Positions 1-8,413 of a DNA stretch of 28,158 nucleotides are shown in pieces. The stretch is from Methanobacteriota archaeon. GTDB lineage: Archaea > Halobacteriota > Methanomicrobia > Methanomicrobiales > Methanoculleaceae. The first letter of the stretch is position 1; every line of letters starts with the position of its first letter. Below the pieces are notes generated by a model. That model had not been told where the DNA came from. It saw nothing but the letters and a program-made list of their open reading frames with translations, and did not search any database. The stretch is taken from positions 1-28,158 of the forward strand of contig JAEWMO010000025.1 of the NCBI GenBank assembly GCA_023457135.1. Reading direction: 5' to 3'. The translations under genes and the position numbers were made by a program.

Positions 1-1057
1 ATCCTCCCCCGCCTCCGGCGGCCGGCGGCGCCGGCACCGGGTAGGTCCCGGCGACGACGTTCTGCGGGTTCCCGGCAAAGAACGCCCTGATGTTCTCGAC
101 GCTGGTCGCGAGGATCCGGTCGACCGCCTCACGGGTGTTGAAGGCGTTGTGCGGTGTCAGAATCGCCTTATCGGAGTGCAGCAGGCCGAAACTCTCGAGC
201 GCATCCCGGAGCTCGTCCTCCGATGCCTCGCCGGCCCCCTGGAACTCCTCCTGGATCCAGACCTCTTCGCCCTCGAAGGTGTCGAACGCGACTCCCCCGA
301 GCCGGCCTTCGCGCAGGGCGTCCGCGACCGCCTCCGTATCCACCACGCCGCCCCGTGAGGTGTTGATGAGGAGCACGGTATTCTTCACGAGCCGGAGCCG
401 TTCTGCATCGATCAGGTGGTGCGTCGCCTTTGTGTAAGGGACGTGCAGGCTGACGACGTCCGCCTGCCGGAGGAGGTCGTCGAGGCTCATGTAGCGGACG
501 CCGTACTCCTCCGTGAGGGCGGGGTTCGGCCTCAGGTCGTAGGCGATCACCTCCATCCCCGCCGCACGGGCGATGCGGGCGAGGTGCGACCCGATCTTCC
601 CGGTCCCGACCAGGCCGAGGGTCTTGCCGGCGAGATCCATCCCCTGGAGTCCGGCCCGCGAGAAGTCGCCCCGGTCCGTTCGCTCAAACGTCGGCCTGAA
701 CCGCCGGGCAAGGGCCAGGATGAGCCCGAACGCGTACTCCGCGACCGTGTTATCGCCGTAGCGCGGCACATTGCAGACGGTGATCCCCCTCTCCCGGCAG
801 GCGTCAAGGTCGATGTGGTCGAACCCCGTGGACATGGCGGCAATCACCCTGAGGTTCGGGAGCCGGTCGAGGACCTCCCGATTGACGTAGGACCGGACGA
901 AGACCCCGATGCCTTCGGCGTCGCGGGCAAGCGATGCGTTCTCGACCGTGAGCGGTTCGGAGGGCAGAGCAAGATCATAACTGTTCTTGCCGACGAACGC
1001 CTTCCAGATAACGTCCTTCTCGTGCTCATCGAGGCCGAAGAAGACCAGTTTCGTCAT
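1..1057 (-). CDS. D-2-hydroxyacid dehydrogenase, 3' end cut by window edge
   Basis: At least 352 residues are open from the ATG at 1057 to the window edge, with no stop seen. The protein should be a cytosolic NAD-dependent dehydrogenase that interconverts a 2-keto acid and a D-2-hydroxy acid, such as D-lactate or phosphoglycerate. The Rossmann motif GTGKIG lies near residue 150. The family's catalytic Arg is in TSRGGVVD near 234, the Glu in DTFEGEE near 260 and the His in LTPHNAFN near 301. The usual length is about 330 residues. Here the chain runs on through a Pro/Ala tail into at least five glycines, which is odd. GAGGG lies about 7 bases before the start. The gene begins 10 bases after gap, so the two are probably co-transcribed. 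The substrate cannot be fixed from sequence alone. Confidence 0.9.
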   Translation of the reverse strand, partial: MTKLVFFGLDEHEKDVIWKAFVGKNSYDLALPSEPLTVENASLARDAEGIGVFVRSYVNREVLDRLPNLRVIAAMSTGFDHIDLDACRERGITVCNVPRYGDNTVAEYAFGLILALARRFRPTFERTDRGDFSRAGLQGMDLAGKTLGLVGTGKIGSHLARIARAAGMEVIAYDLRPNPALTEEYGVRYMSLDDLLRQADVVSLHVPYTKATHHLIDAERLRLVKNTVLLINTSRGGVVDTEAVADALREGRLGGVAFDTFEGEEVWIQEEFQGAGEASEDELRDALESFGLLHSDKAILTPHNAFNTREAVDRILATSVENIRAFFAGNPQNVVAGTYPVPAPPAAGGGGG

Positions 1058-1067
1058 CGGTATCCCC

Positions 1068-2075
1068 TCACTCCCGGGAGGCCATGTAGGAGGCGATATC
1101 GACCATACGTTTCGCGTACCCGAACTCGTTGTCGTACCAGACCAGGACCTTGACCATCCGCCCGCCGACGACGCTCGTCGAGAGCCCGTCGACGACCCCG
1201 GAGTGCGGGTCGCCGACGATGTCGGCCGATACGATCGAGTCCTCGGTATACGCGAGATACCTCTGCATCGATCCTTCCGCCGCCCGCTTCATCGCGGCGT
1301 TCACCTCATCCGCTGTTGCGTCACGCGAGAGGTCCGCGACGATATCGAGGACCGACCCGTCGGGGATGGGAGCCCGGATCGCCACCGCATCCATCTTCCC
1401 GGTGAGCTCGGGAAGGGCCCGTGTGGTGGCGACGGCGGCGCCGGTCGATGTCGGGATGAGCGAGACGGCCGCGGCACGGCCCCGGCGCGGCTTCTTCGTC
1501 GCCTTGTCGACCAGCGCCTGGGTGGCGGTGTAGGCGTGGATCGCCGTCGCCATCAGGCGCTCGACGCCGAAGGTGTCGTTCAAGACCTTTGCCGCCGGGG
1601 CAAGCGCGTTGGTCGTGCAGGAGGCATTCGAGACGATGGTGTGCTTTGCAGGGTCGTACGATCCCTCGTTGACGCCGAGGACGACTGTCTGGTCCGCGTC
1701 GGGCGAGGGCGCGCTGATGACGACCCGGGATGCACCGGCATCCAGGTGCTTTGCGGAAGCCTCCCGCTCGGTGAAGCGGCCCGTGCACTCGAGCACCATC
1801 TCCACGCCGAGGTCCTTCCACGGGAGGCGGGCAGGGTCCCTCTCGTGCAGCACCCGCACCTCGTGCGACCCGAACCGGAGGCGGTCCGCTCCGGCCTCGA
1901 CCGGGAAGGGCGCCCGCCCGTGGACCGAGTCGTGCTTCATCAGGTAGGCGAGTTCTTCCGTCGGGTTTGGATCGTTCACCGCGACGATCTCGATCTGCTC
2001 CGGTGTCTCGATCAGGTAACTGCGGAGGACCTGCCTCCCGATCCGCCCGAATCCGTTGATGGCAACCTTTTTCAT
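1068..2075 (-). CDS. gap: Glyceraldehyde-3-phosphate dehydrogenase, bacterial (class I) type
   Basis: This 335-aa cytosolic enzyme oxidises glyceraldehyde 3-phosphate to 1,3-bisphosphoglycerate with NAD(P). The N-terminal Rossmann motif INGFGRIGR spans residues 7-15. The catalytic Cys153 lies in SNASCTTN and its partner His180 in TAIHAYT. The C-terminal WYDNEFGYAKRM is the class I signature. Length matches bacterial GapA (about 331-337). Methanogens usually use the unrelated-looking archaeal class II enzyme, so this copy suggests transfer from bacteria; that is an inference from motifs. A GGGGGAG Shine-Dalgarno sits 9-15 bases before the ATG. The gene lies between gpmA (69 bases upstream) and a 2-hydroxyacid dehydrogenase, which points to a small sugar-phosphate or fermentation cluster. 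Confidence 0.96.
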   Translation of the reverse strand: MKKVAINGFGRIGRQVLRSYLIETPEQIEIVAVNDPNPTEELAYLMKHDSVHGRAPFPVEAGADRLRFGSHEVRVLHERDPARLPWKDLGVEMVLECTGRFTEREASAKHLDAGASRVVISAPSPDADQTVVLGVNEGSYDPAKHTIVSNASCTTNALAPAAKVLNDTFGVERLMATAIHAYTATQALVDKATKKPRRGRAAAVSLIPTSTGAAVATTRALPELTGKMDAVAIRAPIPDGSVLDIVADLSRDATADEVNAAMKRAAEGSMQRYLAYTEDSIVSADIVGDPHSGVVDGLSTSVVGGRMVKVLVWYDNEFGYAKRMVDIASYMASRE

Positions 2076-2085
2076 ACCACTTTCT

Positions 2086-2129
2086 CCCCCTATCGGACAG
2101 GGGGTCTCCTGTGCAGGACGGTATATATG
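2086..2129 (-). promoter_or_regulatory. gap promoter with a hairpin over the ribosome binding site
   Basis: Between gpmA and gap, an archaeal TATA-like stretch (gtatatatg on plus) lies at 2121-2129. Between it and the gap start is an inverted repeat, five C and five G (2086-2090 and 2100-2104) around a 9-base loop. One arm contains the gap Shine-Dalgarno. If transcription starts upstream of 2104 the hairpin could hide the ribosome site. If it starts about 25 bases after the TATA, part of the arm is lost, and the repeat would be a DNA operator instead. Confidence 0.4.
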
Positions 2130-2144
2130 ATCTCCCTCTGCCGG

Positions 2145-2891
2145 CTACTCCGGTCGGATCTCGCGCGCCACGCCGCGAGCGGCCGCCGCGACCTCTCCGG
2201 GGTCGCCGAGGTAGTGGTGCCCGAGCACGTTCAGGCTTTCGTCCAGTTCGTAGATGAGGGGATACCCCGTAGGGATGTTCAGGTCCGCGATCGTATCGTC
2301 CGGGATACCGTCCAGGTGCTTGACGAGAGCCCGGAGACTATTGCCGTGGGCGGCGACGAGGACCGGCCTGCCCTTCCGGAGGTCCGCCGCGATCCGCCCC
2401 TCCCAGCAGGGAAGCACCCGCTCCAGCGTGTCGCGCAGGGACTCGGTTGCCGGGAGGGTCCCGGGATCGAGGTCGGCATAGCGGGGGTCGAACCGCGGAT
2501 GCCGGGGATCGTTCCGGGCAAGCGGCGGCGGCCGGACGTCGTATGCCCGGCGCCAGAGATGCACCTGCTCCGCACCGTATTCTTCGGCGGCCTCTCGCTT
2601 GTTCAGGCCCTGAAGGGCGCCGTAACTCTTCTCGTTCAACCGCCATGACCGGTATACCGGGACGTACATGAGGTCGAGGTCGTCCATGGCGATCCAGAGC
2701 GTCCGGATGGCCCGCTTCAGGACGGAGGTGTACGCGACGCGGAACGTATATCCGCCGTCCCTGAGAAGTTTCGCCGCCCGGTGGGCTTCCTGTACCCCGC
2801 GGGGCGAGAGGTCCACGTCGGTCCAGCCCGTGAACCGGTTATCCCTGTTCCAGAGGCTCTCGCCGTGCCGTAAAAGGATCAGCGTCACCAT
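2145..2891 (-). CDS. gpmA: 2,3-bisphosphoglycerate-dependent phosphoglycerate mutase
   Basis: This 248-aa cytosolic mutase of the histidine-phosphatase superfamily interconverts 3- and 2-phosphoglycerate. The phospho-accepting His9 sits in LLRHGESLWN, the FTGWTDVDLS motif is at 20-29, Glu87 is in RLNEKSYG, and the second catalytic His182 is in AAHGNSLRAL. A longer reading frame begins at 3041, but the family length (about 250) and a GGGAGA site before the ATG at 2891 support the shorter start. Archaea normally use the cofactor-independent mutase, so this is probably a bacterial acquisition. It is followed 69 bases later by gap, two steps away in the same pathway. Confidence 0.94.
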   Translation of the reverse strand: MVTLILLRHGESLWNRDNRFTGWTDVDLSPRGVQEAHRAAKLLRDGGYTFRVAYTSVLKRAIRTLWIAMDDLDLMYVPVYRSWRLNEKSYGALQGLNKREAAEEYGAEQVHLWRRAYDVRPPPLARNDPRHPRFDPRYADLDPGTLPATESLRDTLERVLPCWEGRIAADLRKGRPVLVAAHGNSLRALVKHLDGIPDDTIADLNIPTGYPLIYELDESLNVLGHHYLGDPGEVAAAARGVAREIRPE

Positions 2892-3080
2892 CGTGCCCGT
2901 CTCCCGTGCCCGGTATGGGCCCCTTCCCCGGATAAATGACGCGTATGCAGGGAAGACAAGCCCCGTGGGGCGGCCGAGCCGTTCAGATACCCCACGAGCC
3001 GCTCGTGAAACCTCGATGAAGCGTGCAGCGGCCAGATCCAAATCCCTTCTATTCTCTCGAGGTTTGCCAAACCGGCTCCG

Positions 3081-3146
3081 TATAAGTTCGATTTTTTTCG
3101 TAGCCTACAATTCATTTATCACTCATTCCCGCCCATATGCTGTTGT
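3081..3146 (+). promoter_or_regulatory. Divergent promoter region between gpmA and the META gene
   Basis: The stretch is AT-rich against its GC-rich surroundings. It has tataag at 3081-3086, a T-run at 3091-3097 and a second AT-rich patch (ttcatttat) about 30 bases before the ATG at 3147. No Shine-Dalgarno precedes that ATG, so a leaderless transcript from the second patch is plausible. Confidence 0.35.
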
Positions 3147-4796
3147 ATGGCATCGAACAGAAGAAGGAATAGAAACTACATCCTCGCGACAGCATCGCTG
3201 CTCGTCATCGCCGTGGCGAGCATCATCACCGCGGGATGCATGGGGAGCACGTCGGCACCCGGTGCGGTCTCCGGGCTCACCGGGGTCACCTGGTCGCTTG
3301 ACTCCTATCTCGACGGGAACGGCACGCTTGTCCCGGTCCTGCCGGGAACTGAAGTCTCAGCCCGATTCGGCGGCGACGGCAAGGTCACCGGCTCGGCCGG
3401 GTGCAACGGCTACGGCGGCGACTACCGTCTCGACGGCACGGCCCTCTCGGTCTCCTCGCTCGCCCAGACACTGAAATTCTGCACTGAGCCCGAAGGCATC
3501 ATGGACCAGGAGGCACGGTTCATGGAACTCCTCGGCTCGACGGCGGGCTGCCGGATCGAGGATGAACGGCTCATTCTCACCGACGCCACCGGAGCAACGG
3601 TGCTCGTCTTCACGGAGGAGGAGCCCGCGGAACTCGCCGGAACCTCCTGGAGGCTCGCAAGCCTCGTCGATGAGAACGGCACGATGACCCCGGTCATCTC
3701 GGGCACGCAGGTCACGCTGGCCTTCGACGCCGACGGCAGGCTCGGCGGATCAGCCGGGTGCAACAGCTACGGCGCGGGCTATACCGTGGACGGCGTGAAC
3801 CTCTCCATCGAGCCGCCCATACGGACTGAGATGTACTGCAGCGAGCCGCCGGGCCTCATGGGCCAGGAGGACCGCTATCTTGCACAACTCACCAACGCCT
3901 CCTCCTACTACATGGAGGATAGCCGGCTGGTTCTCACCGACGCTAACGGCACCGAGATCCTGGTCTTTGAACAGGTCTTCCCGACACCCGACCTCCCGCT
4001 CGCCGGGACCGACTGGGTGCTCGACGGCTACAGCACCGGGGGAGACGCAATCTCTTCGGTGCTCGCCGGGACGACGATCACCGCGACCTTCTCGCCTGAC
4101 GGGAACGTCACCGGCAACGCCGGGTGCAACCACTACGGCGGAGAGTACTCCCTCGACGGCGCGAACCTCTCGGTCTCCTCGCTCTTCAGCACCCTGATGT
4201 ATTGCGAGACACCGGGCGTCATGGAGCAGGAGGCGAGTTACCTGGGCCACCTCGCGAACGTCTCCACCTACCGGGTCGAGGGTGACCGCCTGATCCTCAC
4301 GGACAACGAGGGAACCGACGTGCTCTTCTTCGTGCAGGCACCGGAGGTCCCGCAGGCCCCGCTCACCGGGACAGAGTGGACGCTTGAGTCCTATAGCAGC
4401 AGTGAAGACGCGGTCTCCTCGGTCATCGCCGGGACGACGATCACCGCAACCTTCAGCGACGACGGGAATGTCACCGGGAACGCAGGGTGCAACTCCTACA
4501 GGGCCGGCTATATGATTGACGGGGCAACCATCACAATCGAGCCGCCCATCAGCACGAAGATGTACTGCAACGAGCCGGAGGGTGTCATGAACCAGGAGAG
4601 CACGTATCTGAATCTCCTGAGCAGCGTCTCGTCCTACCGGGTGGAGGGCAACCGCCTGAGCCTTGCAAACGAGGCGGGCACCGACCTGCTCACCTTTGTG
4701 CAGGCACCGTCGAGCGAAGGCCGGTGGATGTCTCCGCCCGTTGGGGGCGACTACGACCTCCTCGATGAAGACGGAAATGTTGTAGCCTCGTACTGA
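3147..4796 (+). CDS. Secreted lipoprotein with four tandem META (HslJ-like) domains
   Basis: This 549-aa exported protein has an Arg/Lys-rich start, a hydrophobic segment (residues 12-30) and a lipobox ITAGC with Cys31 as the predicted lipidated residue. Four META domains of about 115-120 residues follow, starting near 44, 163, 285 and 404. Each opens with LxGxxW and has a GxAGCNxY core. About 40 residues after the core Cys there is a second Cys (for example KFCTEP, MYCSEP), so each domain probably holds one disulfide, as in the HslJ family. Domains 3 and 4 are close to each other even at DNA level. META domains are linked to secreted stress or resistance proteins, but their ligand is unknown. 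A 36-residue tail ends the protein. The next gene, at 5043, is a two-domain paralog. Confidence 0.9.
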   Translation: MASNRRRNRNYILATASLLVIAVASIITAGCMGSTSAPGAVSGLTGVTWSLDSYLDGNGTLVPVLPGTEVSARFGGDGKVTGSAGCNGYGGDYRLDGTALSVSSLAQTLKFCTEPEGIMDQEARFMELLGSTAGCRIEDERLILTDATGATVLVFTEEEPAELAGTSWRLASLVDENGTMTPVISGTQVTLAFDADGRLGGSAGCNSYGAGYTVDGVNLSIEPPIRTEMYCSEPPGLMGQEDRYLAQLTNASSYYMEDSRLVLTDANGTEILVFEQVFPTPDLPLAGTDWVLDGYSTGGDAISSVLAGTTITATFSPDGNVTGNAGCNHYGGEYSLDGANLSVSSLFSTLMYCETPGVMEQEASYLGHLANVSTYRVEGDRLILTDNEGTDVLFFVQAPEVPQAPLTGTEWTLESYSSSEDAVSSVIAGTTITATFSDDGNVTGNAGCNSYRAGYMIDGATITIEPPISTKMYCNEPEGVMNQESTYLNLLSSVSSYRVEGNRLSLANEAGTDLLTFVQAPSSEGRWMSPPVGGDYDLLDEDGNVVASY

Positions 4797-5042
4797 GCGC
4801 ATATCCGCCCTATCATGCCACGACCAACCGGTTCCAGGTGCTGGAAAGCCGCGGCATCTTCTCCTTTCTTTTCCCCCTCTCTCCAAAGTACGAAGACATA
4901 TCGCGATCCAGACCCGGCTCAGAGTTCTTAGAGTGGATCGACGCCGCATCCATCCAGCAACCCGGAAGCAGGCGATTGAGATAATCTCGATGAAAATCGG
5001 TTATTTTTTTACCTCTATCCACCCACGCCTATCGTGATACCG

Positions 5043-5891
5043 ATGATCGGAGATGGGCACACCATATTTGCAAAGATCGCGCTCACGATCATCGTGGCGG
5101 CATGCCTCGTCTCGGCCGGCTACTCCGGCGGGACGGACACGCCTCCCGACGAGGCCGGCCAGGTCGCCGAACCCCTTGCGGGGACGGCATGGCACCTGGT
5201 CGCGTTCCGCGCCGACAACGGCTCCGTCGCCGCACCCCTGCCTTTGGCGCAACCGCTCATCATCTTCGGCGACAGCGGCACGCTGTCCGGTTCCGCAGGG
5301 TGCAACCTCTATGCGGCCTCCTACCGGATCAACGGCTCCGGCATCAGGATAGAACCCGTAGCCGTCACGGCGGCATACCCCGCGAAGGCGCAGGAACTCA
5401 TGCAGCAGGAGAGCCGCTACCGGGAACTCCTCGTTGCGGCCGCTTCTTACCGGATCGAGGACGAACAGCTGATCCTCTCCGGGCCGTCGGGGAGGGACCT
5501 GCTCGTCTTTGACCGGGAAAAACTGCCTGAGAGCGCCCCGCTCCTCGGGACGGAGTGGCAGCTCGCCCGTTACAGCAGCGTCGGCAGCACCGTCGTCTCG
5601 CCGGTCTCCGGCACCACCATCAACCTGACGTTCGACCCCGACGGCACGCTCTCCGGGTCGGCGGGGTGCAACGCCTACTCGGCCCCCTACCGGGTCAACG
5701 AGACGGGGATCGCCGTCGAGCGGATCATCGCAACGAAGGCCTCCGCAACCGGGCCCGAGGGGATCATGGAGCAGGAGGGTGCCTACCTCGCCCTGCTCCG
5801 GACGGCGGCGGGCTACCGGATCGTCGGGGATACCCTCGCGGTCATCGACGGCAACGGGCGGGCGATCCTCTTCTATACCGCGGTGACGTGA
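5043..5891 (+). CDS. Exported protein with two META domains
   Basis: This 282-aa protein has an N-terminal hydrophobic signal and two META domains starting near residues 45 and 167 (LAGTAW and LLGTEW), with cores GSAGCNLY and GSAGCNAY. In contrast to the upstream paralog, neither domain has the second Cys; the equivalent places read TAAYPAK and TKASATG. The paralog's lipobox end AGC is replaced by AGY here, though an earlier VAAC could serve as an alternative lipobox. ATG 5043 is preferred; a GTG at 5034 would add three residues. The preceding 246 bases (4797-5042) hold no convincing gene, only an AT-rich promoter-like patch with a T-run at 5001-5010. It probably arose by duplication of the four-domain gene or its ancestor. 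Confidence 0.85.
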   Translation: MIGDGHTIFAKIALTIIVAACLVSAGYSGGTDTPPDEAGQVAEPLAGTAWHLVAFRADNGSVAAPLPLAQPLIIFGDSGTLSGSAGCNLYAASYRINGSGIRIEPVAVTAAYPAKAQELMQQESRYRELLVAAASYRIEDEQLILSGPSGRDLLVFDREKLPESAPLLGTEWQLARYSSVGSTVVSPVSGTTINLTFDPDGTLSGSAGCNAYSAPYRVNETGIAVERIIATKASATGPEGIMEQEGAYLALLRTAAGYRIVGDTLAVIDGNGRAILFYTAVT

Positions 5892-5950
5892 GCGGCCTTT
5901 GCCGGAATATTCCTTTTCTGCAGGCAGGGGTTGTGGGTATCCCCTGATAT

Positions 5951-5966
5951 CCGGATAAAAAAAGTA
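5951..5966 (-). terminator. T-run terminator after the SnoaL-like gene
   Basis: On the minus strand seven T residues (A7 at 5957-5963 on plus) follow the TAA stop within about 10 bases. Oligo-T tracts end many archaeal transcripts. The region is convergent with the META gene ending at 5891. Confidence 0.5.
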
Positions 5967-6395
5967 TTACGCCGCCGGATACGACTGCCCGGCCTCCTGA
6001 CCCCCTGCCGGGAGGGAGTAGTGCAGGTGGGCAAAGATCCACGCATGGCCCGTCCCGCGGAGCACCGCCGTCATCCGCCCGTTTATGGTCTGCGGGACAC
6101 CCCCGACGACGAAGTGGTAGGCCATATCGGCCATGACCCAGGCGACCGTCCCCTCGGCACCGATCTGGATATCAGAGAGGTCGAGCGAGACTGTCTCCGC
6201 CTGCGCGAAGTCACGCTCGAGGTGCCGGCGATACGCCTCCCGCCCGATCACCTTCTCGTCGGCGCCGGTCCCGAGACCGAAGAAGTCGGGGGCGATGAAG
6301 GCCATGATGCTCTCGATATCTTTCTTCCCCGTAGCCTCCTCCAGCCGCCGGAGCACCGCGAGAATCTGGTTCTGCGTCTGTTCGCTGACTCGCAT
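5967..6395 (-). CDS. SnoaL-like / NTF2-fold protein
   Basis: This 142-aa cytosolic protein has the cone-shaped NTF2-like pattern: an N-terminal helix with repeated EEATGKKD, then FIAPDFFGLG near 33-42, GREAYRRHLERDF near 51-63, and a C-terminal sheet with AWVMADMAYHF and ILRG-type strands. It resembles the SnoaL_3/DUF4440 group, whose members include small enzymes and binding proteins, so the reaction cannot be named. The frame extends upstream to 6587, but homologous content starts at the ATG at 6395, and the extension overlaps the 3' end of the MoeA-like gene. No Shine-Dalgarno is visible. It lies 52 bases downstream of the MoeA-like gene and may be read through from it. Confidence 0.75.
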   Translation of the reverse strand: MRVSEQTQNQILAVLRRLEEATGKKDIESIMAFIAPDFFGLGTGADEKVIGREAYRRHLERDFAQAETVSLDLSDIQIGAEGTVAWVMADMAYHFVVGGVPQTINGRMTAVLRGTGHAWIFAHLHYSLPAGGQEAGQSYPAA

Positions 6396-6447
6396 GAAGA
6401 GTAGTCTTATCGAAGGGCAGATATGCTTTTTGAGCAGGTGCGCCGGC

Positions 6448-8316
6448 TCAGGCCGGAAGCGCACCGCGTGAGGCTCCGTCCACGGGTTCGGGATCGGCGC
6501 GGTCCCTTCCCGCCGCCCGGAGAAACGCCCGGAACCCCGGCGACCGGACGGCCCGGACGAGGTTTGCAATGCGCTCGTCCGCGGCAAGTTCTTTCCGGAT
6601 CACCAGGTCGCACGACTCGTAGCCGATCGGGGTGAACCGGAGCCCCGCCTCTTCTGCCGTCCGGGCCGGGCAGACGCCTGCATCTGCACGCCCGTTGCCG
6701 ACGGCCGCGGCGACGGCTCCGTGCGTCCGCACCTCGTTATCGTATCCGGTGACTGTCGCCGGCTCGATGCCCTGCCGGTCCAGCCACGCATCAAAGAGGA
6801 TCCGTGCCGCCGTGCCCTTCGTGCGGTTGACGAACCGGAGCGATCCGGGGTCGCCGGGACCGGGGTCGCGGGCCGAGGCGATCCCGAGTTCCGTCCGGGC
6901 CACCTGTACCCTGAGAAGATCCGCGTCCGGCAGGTACCGGAGCACCTGGTCGTTCCAGGCAGTCCCGGTCTCCGGGAGCGATACCGTAGCAGCATGGCAG
7001 GTTTTCGCCCTCAGGGTGAGCACCGCCCCGATCGTCGAGGCGTTGCAGCAGTGGAGCAGGTAGCCGGCATCAGAGAGGCAGTTCCCGAGTTCCGCGAGGG
7101 CAGGATCGCGCGGGCCGACGCAGACTATCGTGCGGTCGATCGTGGAGAGCGGAACGGTGAGCCGGACACGAACCTCCTCTCCCGCCTCGAGCCCCTCGCG
7201 AACGGCCGGGATGTGGAGGTAGCCGTTCGCCCGGACCACCGCCATCTGGATCCCGCCTCCCCGGGGATGAGGGGTCGCATAGCAGGTGCCGGCAACGCGC
7301 CCGATCGAGACCGGGACGAACTCATCGTATCCCGGATCGGACGCCAGCCGCCGTGATAGCCGGACAACCAGTTCCTCGTCCCGGACCGGCGAGAGCCCCC
7401 ACCAGGAGAGGAGATCCCCGGCGATTTCGCGAAGGATGGTCTGTGCGGCGACAGGGTATCCCGGCATGCCGAGAACCGGCTTGCCGTCGACCTTCGCAAG
7501 CAGCACCGGTTTCCCCGGCCGGATCGCGATCCCGTGGAAGACGATCTCGCCGAGTGTGCCGACGACGTCGCGGGAGAAGTCCCGGGTGCCGGCCGACGAG
7601 CCCGCCGAGAGGATGACGAGATCGTTCTCCGCGACTGCCTTTTTGAGCGCATTCCGGATCAGATCCGGGTCGTCGGGGACGATGGGGTAGCGGCGGCAGG
7701 TCGCTCCCATCCGCGAGAGGTAGGCCTCCGCCATGAGCGTGTTCGTCTCGATCGTCTGGCCGGGCGCAGGGGGAAGACCGAGGGGAACGAGATCGCTCCC
7801 CGTCGGGACGATCCCGGCACGGATCGACCGGACGGAGAGATGGGTTACGCCGTAGGTCGCGAGCGCGCCAAGATCGAACGGCCGGACCCGGTGGCCTTTC
7901 GGGAGGACGAGTTCGCCGGCACGGATATCCTCGCCCGCGTGCCGGACATGCTGCCCGGATGCCGCGGACTTCCGGATCCGGATGGTGCCGTCTTCGTCCC
8001 AGGTATCCTCGATCATGACGACGGCGTCAAACGACGGGGGAATTATCTCGCCGGTATTGATGCGGGCGCACTCCGTGAGAGAGAGCGGATGCTGGTCCTG
8101 CGCTTCCCGGGTCTCCCTGCTTTTGACCGCGTAGCCGTCGAACTTTGCGATATCGATCTCGGGAACCGAGCGCATCGCATATACGGGCTCGGCCGTCACT
8201 CTCCCGACAGCCTCGCGTAGCGGCACAGTCTCAACATGCTCCCCCGGGGGAAACGCCTGTCGCATGGCCGCGAGCGCTTCAGGAAGCGGGGTAAGATTCA
8301 GGTACCGGCGTGGCAT
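6448..8316 (-). CDS. MoeA-like molybdenum insertase fused to a periplasmic-binding-like domain
   Basis: This 622-aa protein has MoeA features in residues 1 to about 395: FDGYAV at 59-64, INTGEIIPP at 87-94, GSSAGTRDF at 239-247, GIAIRPGKP at 262-270 and LGMPGYP at 282-288. MoeA inserts molybdate or tungstate into adenylylated molybdopterin. From about 396 to 605 there is a substrate-binding (LysR/PBP-like) domain, starting TIVCVGPRDPAL and containing NRTKGTAARILFDAWL and a THGAVAAAVGNGRADAG stretch. Such a domain could sense the oxyanion or another ligand. AAGGAG sits 9 bases before the ATG, which fixes the start. MoeA-PBP fusions are known in methanogens. Location near the FmdE-like genes and fdhAB fits a role in the Mo/W-pterin cofactor. 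Confidence 0.92.
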   Translation of the reverse strand: MPRRYLNLTPLPEALAAMRQAFPPGEHVETVPLREAVGRVTAEPVYAMRSVPEIDIAKFDGYAVKSRETREAQDQHPLSLTECARINTGEIIPPSFDAVVMIEDTWDEDGTIRIRKSAASGQHVRHAGEDIRAGELVLPKGHRVRPFDLGALATYGVTHLSVRSIRAGIVPTGSDLVPLGLPPAPGQTIETNTLMAEAYLSRMGATCRRYPIVPDDPDLIRNALKKAVAENDLVILSAGSSAGTRDFSRDVVGTLGEIVFHGIAIRPGKPVLLAKVDGKPVLGMPGYPVAAQTILREIAGDLLSWWGLSPVRDEELVVRLSRRLASDPGYDEFVPVSIGRVAGTCYATPHPRGGGIQMAVVRANGYLHIPAVREGLEAGEEVRVRLTVPLSTIDRTIVCVGPRDPALAELGNCLSDAGYLLHCCNASTIGAVLTLRAKTCHAATVSLPETGTAWNDQVLRYLPDADLLRVQVARTELGIASARDPGPGDPGSLRFVNRTKGTAARILFDAWLDRQGIEPATVTGYDNEVRTHGAVAAAVGNGRADAGVCPARTAEEAGLRFTPIGYESCDLVIRKELAADERIANLVRAVRSPGFRAFLRAAGRDRADPEPVDGASRGALPA

Positions 8317-8384
8317 ACTTCTGACTCCTTGATGAGATGCCGGGACGGGTATTCTCCTGCCCTGATCCCGGGTGTACAGGGTGA

Positions 8385-8403
8385 CCGGCCGTTTTACGGC
8401 CGG
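8385..8403 (-). terminator. Perfect 7-bp hairpin after the TrmO-FmdE gene
   Basis: CCGGCCG and CGGCCGG flank a 5-base loop, 11 bases beyond the stop of the minus-strand gene ending at 8414. No T-run follows on that strand, so it could be a transcript end, an RNA-stabilising 3' hairpin or part of the moeA control region. Confidence 0.45.
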
Positions 8404-8413
8404 AGGTAATTAT

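Noticed and set aside
987..2648. 553-codon plus-strand frame opposite gap and gpmA
   Set aside because: Covers two clear minus-strand enzymes; composition is that of an antisense shadow.
3750..4949. 399-codon minus-strand frame opposite the META gene
   Set aside because: Follows the META repeats in antisense; no independent signal.
4813..5022. 69-aa minus-strand frame between the META genes
   Set aside because: No recognisable fold or ribosome site, and it overlaps the promoter of the gene at 5043.
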